Assembly: GCA_945867435.1 (NCBI GenBank)
Contig: CAMBIK010000015.1
Coordinates: 1-32,092 of the forward strand
Reading direction: 5' to 3'
Origin: Klebsiella pneumoniae
Lineage (GTDB): Bacteria > Myxococcota_A > UBA796 > SXON01
DNA length: 32,092 bases
Shown here: positions 7,987-16,983 of the stretch, piece by piece
Layout of the letters: every line of letters begins with the position of its first letter
Numbering within the stretch: the stretch's first letter is position 1
Notes under the pieces: generated by a model
The model's database searches: none
Seen by the model: only the letters and a program-made list of their open reading frames with translations
What the model was told of the DNA's origin: nothing
Translations under genes and position numbers: made by a program

Positions 7987-9810
7987 ATGTCGGACCACCC
8001 CGAAGGCTCGCCGGAGCGGCTTCCCAGCACTGCAGTCGAACATTTTCGCGTGCAAAGCCCCGTGACCACCGCCGAGCGTGCCTGGCGGCTGGTGGCAGAC
8101 ACCGAATGGATGAGCCGCACCGCCGGCAACGGGGCCCTGCTGCGCATGGACACCGAGCGGCAGCCCGACGGGTTTTTGATGCTGGTGGGGGAGATGGGAG
8201 CGCCGCTGGGGATGAGCGTGCCCTTCGGGGAGGTCTGGTCGAGTTGGGTGCACCAGAGCTTCTTTCGGCAGGTGCGGGACCTCCGATCGCCGATCGCCGC
8301 GCGCAGCGACTACCGAGCTTCGCTGGAGCCTTGCGAGGGCGGGGTCCGCGCCGTGGTGGAGATGTCCCTCACGGGTCCGGGTTGGGCCACATTCTTTCGG
8401 CGCGCCCTCTCGCTTTCCGTCATGGAACGCAAGTGGGCCGCCGCGCTTCAGGGGCTCGGGGAACCCGAAACTGAAGTCTTCGGCCCTGCCTTGCGGAAGC
8501 TCGATCCGGAAGCGGCCGCCGCCGTGCGCAGGTGGCGGGAGAACGCCGAGACCGGCCTGGTCGACCTCCTGGAGCGTCACTATCGCTGTGCCCGCCCCGC
8601 CGACCTAGGAAAAATCCGACCTTTTGAGCTGGCGGATCGATGGGGTGTCTCGCGCGACGCGCTCCTCGACACCCTCCTCACTGGTGTGGATGCCGGCGCA
8701 AGCGAACTGTATTGGTCGATGCGCTGCGTGCGGTGCTACGGGCAGGTGGCCCAGGGCCGGCTACTCTCCGACCTGGCTGACCACGCCGACTGTCCCGCGT
8801 GCGGCATCACGACCGCAACCGACCTGGGCGAGAACGTGGAAGTGCTGTTTGCACCTCACCCGAGCGTCGTCCGCGAGCTAGAGGTGAACTTCTGCACGGT
8901 CTACCCCGCGCGGGCCCCCGCTCAACATGTTGTCTTGACGCTAGCCGCAGGTCAGGCACTCTCGCTCCCCGTGTCGGTCCCCGCAGGGCACTGGCGCCTG
9001 GGCCGCGGCGACGGATTCCCGGACGTGGACGTGCACGCCGGCGAGGAAGGCAGCTCGGACCTGCGGTGGCGCCTGGACTCCCAGGGAACCATGCAGGTTC
9101 GCGCCGGTGAAATCACCCTCGACGTGGCGAACGACAGTCCGCAGCGCATCCGTCTGCACCTCACCCGCAACGGTGGTGCGGCGCCCGTGGTACCCGCCAG
9201 CCTGTTGACGACGCGAGAGAGCTTTCGCCGCCGGTTGGGCCACCAGGTCCTTGCGCCCGACCTGCGCATCGGCGTGCGCAGCGTCGCGTTCTTGTTCACC
9301 GACCTTTCCGGCAGCACGGCGATGTACGAAGAGTTCGGCGATGCTCGCGCCTTCGCTGTCGTCCGCGACCATTTCGCCATCTTGCGGGCGGCCACCTCCC
9401 TTCACGACGGCACGGTCGTCAAGACCATCGGGGATGCCGTGATGGCGTCCTTTTACGACGCCACCGCCGCTCTCGCCGCCGCGATCGAGATGCAAGCGAA
9501 ATTCAACGCCTGGGTGCCCTCCCTTGGAATGGAACAGCCCCTCACGCTCAAGGTCGGCGTGCATGTGGGCTCGGCGTTGGTCGTACACTCCGACCAAGCG
9601 GGCATCGACTACTTCGGGGGCACGGTGAACCTCGCCGCCCGAGCGCAGGGAGCCGCGATGGGCGGAGACATCGTCTTCACCGACGCCGTCGCCACCCAGT
9701 CCCGCGTGCTGGAATTCCTGGGCAAACAAGGCATTACGAAAGTCTCGTTCACGACCCGGCTGAAGGGGCTCGGCGACGTTCAGCTCTGGCGCATCCGACC
9801 CGACGGGTAG
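7987..9810 (+). CDS. Class III adenylate/guanylate cyclase with N-terminal SRPBCC-like and zinc-ribbon/DUF5939-like regions
   Basis: VAFLFTDLSGSTAMYEEF, VVKTIGDAVMASF, IDYFGGTVNLAARAQG. CxxC pairs CVRC...CPAC. ATG at 7987. Confidence 0.85.
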   Translation: MSDHPEGSPERLPSTAVEHFRVQSPVTTAERAWRLVADTEWMSRTAGNGALLRMDTERQPDGFLMLVGEMGAPLGMSVPFGEVWSSWVHQSFFRQVRDLRSPIAARSDYRASLEPCEGGVRAVVEMSLTGPGWATFFRRALSLSVMERKWAAALQGLGEPETEVFGPALRKLDPEAAAAVRRWRENAETGLVDLLERHYRCARPADLGKIRPFELADRWGVSRDALLDTLLTGVDAGASELYWSMRCVRCYGQVAQGRLLSDLADHADCPACGITTATDLGENVEVLFAPHPSVVRELEVNFCTVYPARAPAQHVVLTLAAGQALSLPVSVPAGHWRLGRGDGFPDVDVHAGEEGSSDLRWRLDSQGTMQVRAGEITLDVANDSPQRIRLHLTRNGGAAPVVPASLLTTRESFRRRLGHQVLAPDLRIGVRSVAFLFTDLSGSTAMYEEFGDARAFAVVRDHFAILRAATSLHDGTVVKTIGDAVMASFYDATAALAAAIEMQAKFNAWVPSLGMEQPLTLKVGVHVGSALVVHSDQAGIDYFGGTVNLAARAQGAAMGGDIVFTDAVATQSRVLEFLGKQGITKVSFTTRLKGLGDVQLWRIRPDG

Positions 9811-9830
9811 CCGCGACCAACGGTCAGCGG
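9811..9830. terminator. Short inverted repeat between convergent stops, possible bidirectional terminator
   Basis: CCGCGACC-aac-GGTC(a)GCGG stem with one bulge between stops of the cyclase and the MopE-like gene. No clear U-tract. Confidence 0.3.
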
Positions 9831-11728
9831 CGTTGGCGCGCCCGTAGCAGCAGCACCCCCCACGCGAGCGCAGCGCCCTGGCACCCCGGTGCTTCAGCCT
9901 TCGCAGCCAGGCTCCAGGCGTCCGGAACGACGGTCACCCCGGCGGTCGCAAAGGCCTGCGCCCCCCCTGCGCCCGTGCCGATCACGGAGAGGGACACGGC
10001 CCGGCTCTGGTCCGGGTCCATCAGTTCCGGGCAGGTAAACGTCGTGGAGGCGGCCAATGGCTCAGCGAACCCCGCCCCGCCCTCGGCGGCATCCGACCCC
10101 CAGGCCAAAGCCAACTCCCCGTCCACGAACGCTGCGACCTCCAGTTGCTCCCCCGCGTGGCAGGCGTCCGGCACTACGCGCAGGGCCAGGATCGCAGGCT
10201 CACGAACAGGACAATCCTCGTCCACCTCGGCATCGCAGTCGTCATCTTCCCCGTTGCAGGCCTCGGCGGTCCCGGGGCTCACCTCCGACCTGGCGTCGTC
10301 GCAGTCGCCCAGCGCTTCGGCGTAGCCGTCCTTGTCGTCGTCTCCCGACGACGTGCCCTCGTCCACCACGCCATCGCAATCGTTGTCGCGGCCGTCCGCA
10401 GCCTCAAAGCCGCCTGGGAAGACATCGGCCTCGCGATCGTCGCAATCGTCTACGGAAGTGCCGTCGCCATCGTCATCGGTCTCCGGCGTTCCCTCGTCCA
10501 CACGCCCGTCGCAGTCCTGGTCGGCAGCATCGGTCACCTCCGGAGCGTCGGGGAAGATGTCGGCCCTTGCGTCGTCACAATCGCCCTCTACGACCCCCCA
10601 GCCGTCGCCATCGGCATCGTCATCGGCAGGCGCATCCACCCGCAACGAGATCGCGTCAAAGCCGATGTTGCCGTGCCAATCCTGCACGGCAACGGTGAGT
10701 GTGTCCGGTCCCGCCGCCAGCGCATTGCCGCTCACGGTGAGGCTCACCGTTCCCGAGTCGTTTCCGGGCCGCGCGAACAGCACATACTCGCCGCGAACCA
10801 GGCTGTAGACCGCCACGGCCATCGTCGTGGGGGTGTCCAGATCGTCCGCCAGTGCAACGGTGAACTCCACGGGCGAACCGGTCACCACCGCAGCCCCTGT
10901 CAGCGGCGAGAGAATCTTCACGTCGGGAGGAGCACTGAACGAAGGTGCAGAAAACCACAACTCACCCACCGGGTCCACGCCCTCGCCCGTCGTAAGCGTG
11001 AGCGTGCAGCGTACGGTCGCGGGGTCGGCCGGCGTGTGGGTGAGCGTGACATCGACCGACTCCCCCGGCAGGACCGTGAGGCCAGGATTGGGCGCGGCGA
11101 GCACGGCAACGTCCGGGCCACATTGATCGAGCGTTGGGCTCAGCACGGCCACCGATGTGTTTCCGTTGTTGACGGCCGTCCAGGTGTGCTCGGTGCGGGT
11201 GCCATCGGGCCAGTGCCAGGGCGCTTCGACCACCCGCGTGACAAAGGCGAAGGCGGTGGCGAGAGCTTCGGGCGCGGCCCCGTGGAGCACCACCTCCTGG
11301 GCGAAGTTCAGCGGGTCCCCTCCGCTTTCGGGGCGCTCGGGGATCGACCCATCGGTGGGCCAGGGTCCGGACTCGGCCTCGACCCGCAAGGCACCGAACG
11401 CCTCCCCGGAACCATCTGCCGTGAAGCGAAGCGCCAGGGGCACCACGCAGCCGGCGCAGACCGTGTCGGGGGGGTCGTTTTCCAACGCGAAGCGGGAGTC
11501 CCCGGTCACACGGATCTCGAGCAGCTCGAGGTTGACCTCGCCGGGATTGGTGAGCGCGATCTCCGCCAAAACCGACTCTCCCGCCGCCAACGCACCGAAC
11601 TCCAACTCCGTGACGCTCACCTCCAAGGCAGGCAGCACCACGGTTTCGGAGCAGCCCGACAGCCAGGCGAACAGGACGAGGACAGGCCCCACCGGCCTGA
11701 TGCAAGGCAAAAAAGCCGCAAGAGCCAT
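9824..11728 (-). CDS. Secreted/lipoprotein-like protein with MopE-type metal-binding repeats and MYXO-CTERM-like tail
   Basis: Three D-x-DGDG...GDCDD...DxDCDGxVDEG repeats; choice-of-anchor-like N-terminal region; tail GCQGAALAWGVLLLRARQRR. Confidence 0.8.
   Translation of the reverse strand: MALAAFLPCIRPVGPVLVLFAWLSGCSETVVLPALEVSVTELEFGALAAGESVLAEIALTNPGEVNLELLEIRVTGDSRFALENDPPDTVCAGCVVPLALRFTADGSGEAFGALRVEAESGPWPTDGSIPERPESGGDPLNFAQEVVLHGAAPEALATAFAFVTRVVEAPWHWPDGTRTEHTWTAVNNGNTSVAVLSPTLDQCGPDVAVLAAPNPGLTVLPGESVDVTLTHTPADPATVRCTLTLTTGEGVDPVGELWFSAPSFSAPPDVKILSPLTGAAVVTGSPVEFTVALADDLDTPTTMAVAVYSLVRGEYVLFARPGNDSGTVSLTVSGNALAAGPDTLTVAVQDWHGNIGFDAISLRVDAPADDDADGDGWGVVEGDCDDARADIFPDAPEVTDAADQDCDGRVDEGTPETDDDGDGTSVDDCDDREADVFPGGFEAADGRDNDCDGVVDEGTSSGDDDKDGYAEALGDCDDARSEVSPGTAEACNGEDDDCDAEVDEDCPVREPAILALRVVPDACHAGEQLEVAAFVDGELALAWGSDAAEGGAGFAEPLAASTTFTCPELMDPDQSRAVSLSVIGTGAGGAQAFATAGVTVVPDAWSLAAKAEAPGCQGAALAWGVLLLRARQRR
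10207..10630 (-). repeat. Three tandem MopE-like Asp-rich repeats (coding)
   Basis: DADGDGWGVVEGDCDDARADIFPDAPEVTDAADQDCDGRVDEG plus two related copies. Confidence 0.8.
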
Positions 11729-11823
11729 GCCGGGCTTTATCCGTTGAGTCTACGCCTGTCCCACCGCGACGAACGTCCCCCTGACCTCCGTCACTCCACA
11801 CCCCAAAAACCTGGCTTCGCCCG

Positions 11824-11839
11824 TTGGCACGCGGCTTGC
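11824..11839 (+). promoter_or_regulatory. Sigma54 (-24/-12) promoter upstream of radC
   Basis: TTGGCACG-CGGC-TTGC matches YTGGCACG-N4-TTGC with GG-N10-GC spacing. Confidence 0.8.
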
Positions 11840-11851
11840 CGAAGCGGGCGC

Positions 11852-12529
11852 ATGTCCGCATCCGCCGTTTCGTACGCACGCCTCGGGCCCGAAACCCTCG
11901 GGGATGTCGATCTCCTCGAGCTTGCGGTCGGCAGTCGCGAGGTCGCGGGCGCCCTGCTCGACCGCTTCGGCTCGGCGGCCGGACTCCTCGCCGCTTCGCC
12001 AGCCGCCCTTTCGAAGGTGGCGGGGACGGTGCGGGGGGTGCGGCTGCACGCGGCCCTGGCGCTCGCCCACCGTGCTGCTGGCGGCGCCCCGCCTCGCGCC
12101 ATCGTGCGAACGCCCGCGGATGCAGCGGCGTGGCTCGTGCCTCGCCTCGCCGGCCTCGATCACGAAGAACTACACGCCATTTTCCTGGATTCACGCGGGG
12201 GGGTGGTGGCGGTCTCGCGGATGAGTCAGGGGGGCCCGGACCACACCATCTTCGACGTGCGCCATGTGCTCGGCGAGGCGCTGCGGGTCGGGGCGAAAAC
12301 CATCCTGCTGGCGCACAACCATCCCAGCGGCGAGGTCGAGCCTTCCGACGACGATCGGCTCGCCACGCGGCGCCTGGTGGAGTGCGCGGAGCTGATCGGC
12401 ATCCACCTGGGGGATCACCTCATCGTGGCGGGCTCCCGGTGGACCTCCATGGCGGAACGCGGGGAGCTCGCCGCCCCGACTGTTTGGCGGGCCAACTCTC
12501 AGCCCAGGCCCCACCGCTTCAGCTTGTAG
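11852..12529 (+). CDS. radC: RadC family JAMM/MPN+ protein
   Basis: LGPETLGDVDLLEL..., LLAHNHPSGEVEPSDDD (HNHPSG..PS..D), 225 aa. ATG at 11852. Confidence 0.9.
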   Translation: MSASAVSYARLGPETLGDVDLLELAVGSREVAGALLDRFGSAAGLLAASPAALSKVAGTVRGVRLHAALALAHRAAGGAPPRAIVRTPADAAAWLVPRLAGLDHEELHAIFLDSRGGVVAVSRMSQGGPDHTIFDVRHVLGEALRVGAKTILLAHNHPSGEVEPSDDDRLATRRLVECAELIGIHLGDHLIVAGSRWTSMAERGELAAPTVWRANSQPRPHRFSL

Positions 12530-14103
12530 AGCAGGGAGGACCGTGGAATTCCGAGCATTCGGGCGGCCACGGTGCGGTTGTCCTTGGCGCGACGCAAAGC
12601 ATCGACCACCACTTCGCGCTCCGCCTCGTCGATCGAATTGGTCCGGCCCGGCTCGGGTGGCGCATCGCGATCGAGCGGCGAGAACATGAGGCACGCGGGC
12701 TCAACGAGCGGGCCGAAGAGAACAGAAGCGCGGGTGAGCACGTTTCGAAGCTCACGCGCGTTTCCCGGCCACGGGTACTTCTGAAGCGCGAGGACAGCCT
12801 CCGGGGTGATCCGGAGCTGGGGGTGGATCTTCTTCGCGATCGCGGTCGAGATGGCGGGGATGTCGCCCGGACATTCACGCAGCGAGGGGAGCCGCACCGC
12901 TAGCACCGCCAGGCGGAAGTAGAGGTCGCTCCGGAAGCGCCCGTCGCGTGCTTCCTCGTGCAACCTGCGGTTGGTCGCCGCGACGATGCGCACATCGGGA
13001 AAGCTGGGGTCGGCAGCACCGACCCGCCGCACTTCGCCGGTCTCCAGAGCCCGAAGCAGCTTGGCCTGGGCTTCCTCGGGGAGCTCCCCAATCTCATCCA
13101 GGAAAAGCGTGCCGCCGTCGGCGCGATGGAAGGCGCCGTCGCGGCGCTCGCTGGCCCCGGTGAAGGCGCCCTTTTCATGCCCAAAAAGTTCGCTTTCGAA
13201 GAGAGTCGGGGTGATGGCACCGCAGTTCACGGCCACGAAGCGGGCCGCGGCCCGTGGGGATGCGTCGTGAAGGCCGCGCGCCGCCAGCTCCTTGCCGGTG
13301 CCCGACTCCCCGATCAGCAGAACCGGCGCGTGGTGGGCCGCCATGCGTCGCAAAAGACCGAAGGCCGAACGCAGCGGTTCTCCGGTCCCGACCATCTCCC
13401 CGAAGCGCTCGGCGCTCGGCGTGTCCACCCGCGTGTCCCAGTCGACCCGGATGAGCGTGGCCCCGATCCGCAGGTCCTCCCCCACATAAAGCGGGGTCAC
13501 GTCGCGCACGCGGATCGGCCCCAGAAAGGCCGCGCCTTGGCCCGGCTCCACCATCGTGCGCCCGCTGGTGAGCCGGATTCGGACGTGGTCCCGGACCAGC
13601 GACGCGTCAGGCAGCACAACGCGGCTGCCCTCGCCACCGACCGTGACGCGCCCCCCCCGAAGGCGGTGCCGCTTGCCACGCCCGGGCCCGTCCACGACGA
13701 CCAACCACGCCTCCGATACCACCAGCCCCGCCGCAGCGTCGACCAACTGCTCGTGGCGCGCTTCCGGCTGGGCCGTCTCGGTGGGAGAAGCACCGTCCTC
13801 CACGTTCAGCTCGAGTCGGGCGACAAACGGTCCGATGCGAACGCAATCGCCCTCGGCCAGGACGGCGCGTTTGGTGCGCGCACCGTTCACCCACGTTCCG
13901 TTGCTGCTGCGGTCGGTAAGCTCAACGCTGGTCCCGCCGCAGTCGAACAGGCAGTGGGACCGACTGACCGCATCGTCGGGGAGCACAACATCGTTGTCGT
14001 CGGTCCGGCCCACACGCGTCCGGCCGGTGCGGAGTCGGTACGCAAACATGGGCTCCGCGTCCGGTCCCGGTTCACCTCGGAAGAATGTAAGACGACCGTT
14101 CAT
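12499..14103 (-). CDS. Sigma54-dependent transcriptional activator with two FHA domains
   Basis: N-terminal FHA (RVGRTDDNDVVLPDDAVSRSHC..SSNGTWVNG), second FHA-like region, AAA+ with GESGTGKE, GAFTGA, and C-terminal Fis-type HTH. Confidence 0.92.
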   Translation of the reverse strand: MNGRLTFFRGEPGPDAEPMFAYRLRTGRTRVGRTDDNDVVLPDDAVSRSHCLFDCGGTSVELTDRSSNGTWVNGARTKRAVLAEGDCVRIGPFVARLELNVEDGASPTETAQPEARHEQLVDAAAGLVVSEAWLVVVDGPGRGKRHRLRGGRVTVGGEGSRVVLPDASLVRDHVRIRLTSGRTMVEPGQGAAFLGPIRVRDVTPLYVGEDLRIGATLIRVDWDTRVDTPSAERFGEMVGTGEPLRSAFGLLRRMAAHHAPVLLIGESGTGKELAARGLHDASPRAAARFVAVNCGAITPTLFESELFGHEKGAFTGASERRDGAFHRADGGTLFLDEIGELPEEAQAKLLRALETGEVRRVGAADPSFPDVRIVAATNRRLHEEARDGRFRSDLYFRLAVLAVRLPSLRECPGDIPAISTAIAKKIHPQLRITPEAVLALQKYPWPGNARELRNVLTRASVLFGPLVEPACLMFSPLDRDAPPEPGRTNSIDEAEREVVVDALRRAKDNRTVAARMLGIPRSSLLYKLKRWGLG

Positions 14104-14152
14104 GGCACAGGGTCTCCGGTGCGGGAGTGTACGCCGCGCTCACCCGGCTCCG

Positions 14153-14905
14153 CTACGGAGGGGCCTTCGGCACCCCCTCGGGGGGAGCCCGTGTGCCGCT
14201 CCCCGCGCTGACGTCTAAAGGAAGCTCCATGGTGCCTTTTCCGCCGTGACCATCGTCCAGCGTGATCTTGACGTTGTAATGACCGCCCTTCTCGCCTTCC
14301 GAACCGGCGTAGCGGAGCACGCCCCCCGAATCGACGCTGGACCCTTCCGGGCCACCCGACATCTTGAGGGTCACGCTGTCGCCGTCGGCGTCTTCGGTCT
14401 CGATGCGGAAGCCATCGAAGCGGCGCACGTCTTGAGGCGTGGCCTTGAAGTGCGGGTCGGCGTTGTTGACGGTGAGCACCTGACTGGTGCCGCGCACCTC
14501 GTTGCCGCTGTCGCGCACCCGGACCGTGAGTTGAACCTTCGTGCCGCGAGCGTACTCGTGCAGATCGAAGCTCGGCTCGTTGTGCCCGCTCACCTCGGCA
14601 TCATCGATGAACCAATGGTATTCCGTGGTCACCGGGCCACCGTCGGGGTCCTTCGCATCGACGCTGACCGTCAAGGTATCGAGGCGCGAAGGCGTGGCCG
14701 GCCGCAGCACGATGGACTTCACGACCGGCGCACGGTCGCCAGGAACGCCGGTCGGCGACTCCCGTTCAACCTCCTCCTCATCCTCCGCGGAGCGAGCACC
14801 CCCGCGATCAGTTCGCTCGACATGGTGTTTGCGCTCGGGCTTCGCAGCATCCACAGGGACGAGATCCGGCGACCCGCACGCGAACAGATTCAAGAGGGTG
14901 AGCAT
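14153..14905 (-). CDS. Lipoprotein with PKD/cadherin-like Ig-fold domains
   Basis: MLTLLNLFACGSPD (lipobox), then DTLTVSVDAKDPDGGPVTTEYHWFIDD and related repeats. ATG at 14905. Confidence 0.7.
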   Translation of the reverse strand: MLTLLNLFACGSPDLVPVDAAKPERKHHVERTDRGGARSAEDEEEVERESPTGVPGDRAPVVKSIVLRPATPSRLDTLTVSVDAKDPDGGPVTTEYHWFIDDAEVSGHNEPSFDLHEYARGTKVQLTVRVRDSGNEVRGTSQVLTVNNADPHFKATPQDVRRFDGFRIETEDADGDSVTLKMSGGPEGSSVDSGGVLRYAGSEGEKGGHYNVKITLDDGHGGKGTMELPLDVSAGSGTRAPPEGVPKAPP

Positions 14906-14953
14906 CGTTGTCTCCGCAGGAAGCGTGAGTATAGACACACCCGGAGCGCTTGT

Positions 14954-15463
14954 TTGAACCTGGAGGTGCTGGACTGGGTGGACGCCCGATGGCGCGTGCG
15001 CGTGGATCTTCCGCCGGGGGTGGTCGTGCGTGCGTTCACCGTGGGCCTCCTCGGCGAAGATGGCGCCCCGCTCGGTCCCGCCGTCGTGGGCCCCGAAGCA
15101 CCCGGCGCCAGCGTGATGGTCGAGGTACGGGGCCCTTGCCCGCTCCCGCCCGGGGCGGTCGCACGCATCGTGGTGGACGTGGAAGGGGGCGCGGTGCTCT
15201 CGCTGGAGATGGTGGTGGCACGGCGGCGCGGCCTGCACGCCTGGCTCAGCGCCGCTGGGTTGCTCCCGGTCACCTCCAACGCAGCGTTGGAATCGCTCAC
15301 CGCGACCGAGAAGCGCCAACTGGCGCGCCGTTGGGGTTGGCTCGCGGAGGCGGAAGCGCCCCCGCCCAGCCTGGACCCCGACCTCCGCGAAATGCTCGCG
15401 GAATTCGGCGTAGACCCAACCGATGTCACCGAAGAGCTCTCCGCTCAGCTTCGGGGGCGGTGA
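14954..15463 (+). CDS. Hypothetical protein
   Basis: ORF open to 15463 from a TTG at 14954 (LNLEVLDWVDARWRVRVDLPPG...). Antisense alternatives look like frame shadows. Confidence 0.55.
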   Translation: MNLEVLDWVDARWRVRVDLPPGVVVRAFTVGLLGEDGAPLGPAVVGPEAPGASVMVEVRGPCPLPPGAVARIVVDVEGGAVLSLEMVVARRRGLHAWLSAAGLLPVTSNAALESLTATEKRQLARRWGWLAEAEAPPPSLDPDLREMLAEFGVDPTDVTEELSAQLRGR

Positions 15464-15526
15464 GGGCACCGCCCAACGTGACTCGCGAGTTCACGCAACC
15501 CCTCGAATCGAGGTTATCGTCGTTCC

Positions 15527-16135
15527 ATGTCCGAAGTGCTCCCCGTCTCGCTCGACGAGGTCTTCCGCCGGGCCGGGGAGTTCTTCATGAAGCGTTCACC
15601 CGTGCACGCCGCGGCTCGACGCATCGTCGAGGCGTTGATGGAACTGAACATCCCGTTCGCGGTGGTGGGTGCCATGTCCGCCAACGCCCATGGCCATGTT
15701 CGCACCACCGAAGATGTCGACCTGCTGCTCACCCGCGAGGGCCTCGAGGCCTTCAAGTCGGTGTGGCTGGGGCGCGGCTGGGTCGAGCTTTTTCCGGGCT
15801 CGAAGGGCATGCGCGACGCCATCTGCAATGTGAAAATCGACGTGTTGCTGGCCGGGGAATACCCCGGCGACGGGAAACCGAAGCCCATCGTTTTCCCTGA
15901 TCCGGCACAGGTGCACACGGAGACGCGGGACGGCCTCCCCGTCATCCCCCTCCGCCTCCTACTCGAGCTGAAGTGTGCGAGCGGCATGACGGCCGAGCAC
16001 CGACCGCGCGACCTGGACGACGTGATCCAGCTCATCCGCCGCAACGGGCTACCCCGCAACTACGCCATCGATGCCTGGGTGCAGGCAAAATTCGATCAAC
16101 TGTGGTTGCTCGCGCAGATCGACGACGACGCCTGA
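15527..16135 (+). CDS. Nucleotidyltransferase-fold protein (AbiEii/MNT-like)
   Basis: VVGAMSANAHGHVRTTEDVDLLL (G-x-DxD motif) and third acidic NVKIDVLLAG. Confidence 0.75.
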   Translation: MSEVLPVSLDEVFRRAGEFFMKRSPVHAAARRIVEALMELNIPFAVVGAMSANAHGHVRTTEDVDLLLTREGLEAFKSVWLGRGWVELFPGSKGMRDAICNVKIDVLLAGEYPGDGKPKPIVFPDPAQVHTETRDGLPVIPLRLLLELKCASGMTAEHRPRDLDDVIQLIRRNGLPRNYAIDAWVQAKFDQLWLLAQIDDDA

Positions 16136-16188
16136 GCCCGGGCCCTGTGCCGGAGAGCACGCCGCCCACCCCTTCCGCGCTGGCCGTC

Positions 16189-16983
16189 TCAACGAGTCGG
16201 TCGCCGCCGGGGACCGGGAAGCCGCTCGACCCAGGTGTCCATGCTCAGGCGAGTCCCGTACCGGTCTTCATCCCAGCGATCGTCCAACGCCTCCTGTGCC
16301 GCGAGCCGCGCAATCACATCGCGAGAGAGTCCGGTGCCGAACAGCCGCCCGCGCACCTGATGACCATAGCGACGCGAGAGTGCCGCCACCAACGATGCCG
16401 CCGACACCGCCGAGCTCCCCGTGGCCACCACATCGCGCCCCCCCCCCAGCTCTGCCAGAACAACTCGCGCCGCATCGTCCGCCACAAGCGCCCGTGCCGA
16501 GGGAAGCGCCGTGCTCACCCGAGGCCGCTGACCCGACCGGAGGCTCGCCGCGAGGCTGCCCACCCACCCCGACCCCAAGGCCAACAGCGCGGGGAACCGC
16601 ACGACCGCCGCGCCGAGACCGAGCGCGGTGCGCGAGCTTTGCTCGAACGCATCGAGCCCTCCCCCCCCGACTCCCGCCGGTCCCGCCAGCAGGACGGCCC
16701 GCGGGCGCTGCCCGGCAAGCTCTGACAACCAACCGGCGAACGCCGGCCCCCATGTGGTCGACCCGACCTCGCCCGCGCCGGGACCGACCGCGATGACCAC
16801 ATCCGCGCCCTCGGGCACCCAGTCGAGTCGGGAGGTGCCGCCGATCCGGTAGCCTCGCCACCAACCCGCGTGCTCGCGAGCGCTGGGGGAGGCCACGGTC
16901 ACCGATGCACCGCCGCTCGTGGCCAAACGGGCGACCGCCGCGCCGAGCGCGCCGCCGCCGAACACGATGAAAGGTGGGCTCAC
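16189..16983 (-). CDS. NAD(P)-binding Rossmann-fold (SDR/epimerase-like) protein
   Basis: FIVFGGGALGAAVARLA from GTG at 16983, GTGA overlap with the PHP gene. Confidence 0.65.
   Translation of the reverse strand: MSPPFIVFGGGALGAAVARLATSGGASVTVASPSAREHAGWWRGYRIGGTSRLDWVPEGADVVIAVGPGAGEVGSTTWGPAFAGWLSELAGQRPRAVLLAGPAGVGGGGLDAFEQSSRTALGLGAAVVRFPALLALGSGWVGSLAASLRSGQRPRVSTALPSARALVADDAARVVLAELGGGRDVVATGSSAVSAASLVAALSRRYGHQVRGRLFGTGLSRDVIARLAAQEALDDRWDEDRYGTRLSMDTWVERLPGPRRRPTR

Noticed and set aside
10145-11851. 794-aa plus-strand ORF reading into radC
   Set aside because: The region before 11852 is antisense to the MopE-repeat gene, is Arg/His-rich and lacks domain signal. Only the radC part is real.
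12958-14211. 417-aa plus-strand ORF
   Set aside because: Antisense shadow of the well-supported FHA/sigma54 activator.
14906-15469. N-terminal extension of the minus-strand 438-aa ORF
   Set aside because: The lipoprotein signal at MLTLLNLFAC (14905) marks the true start; upstream is antisense to the 14954-15463 gene.
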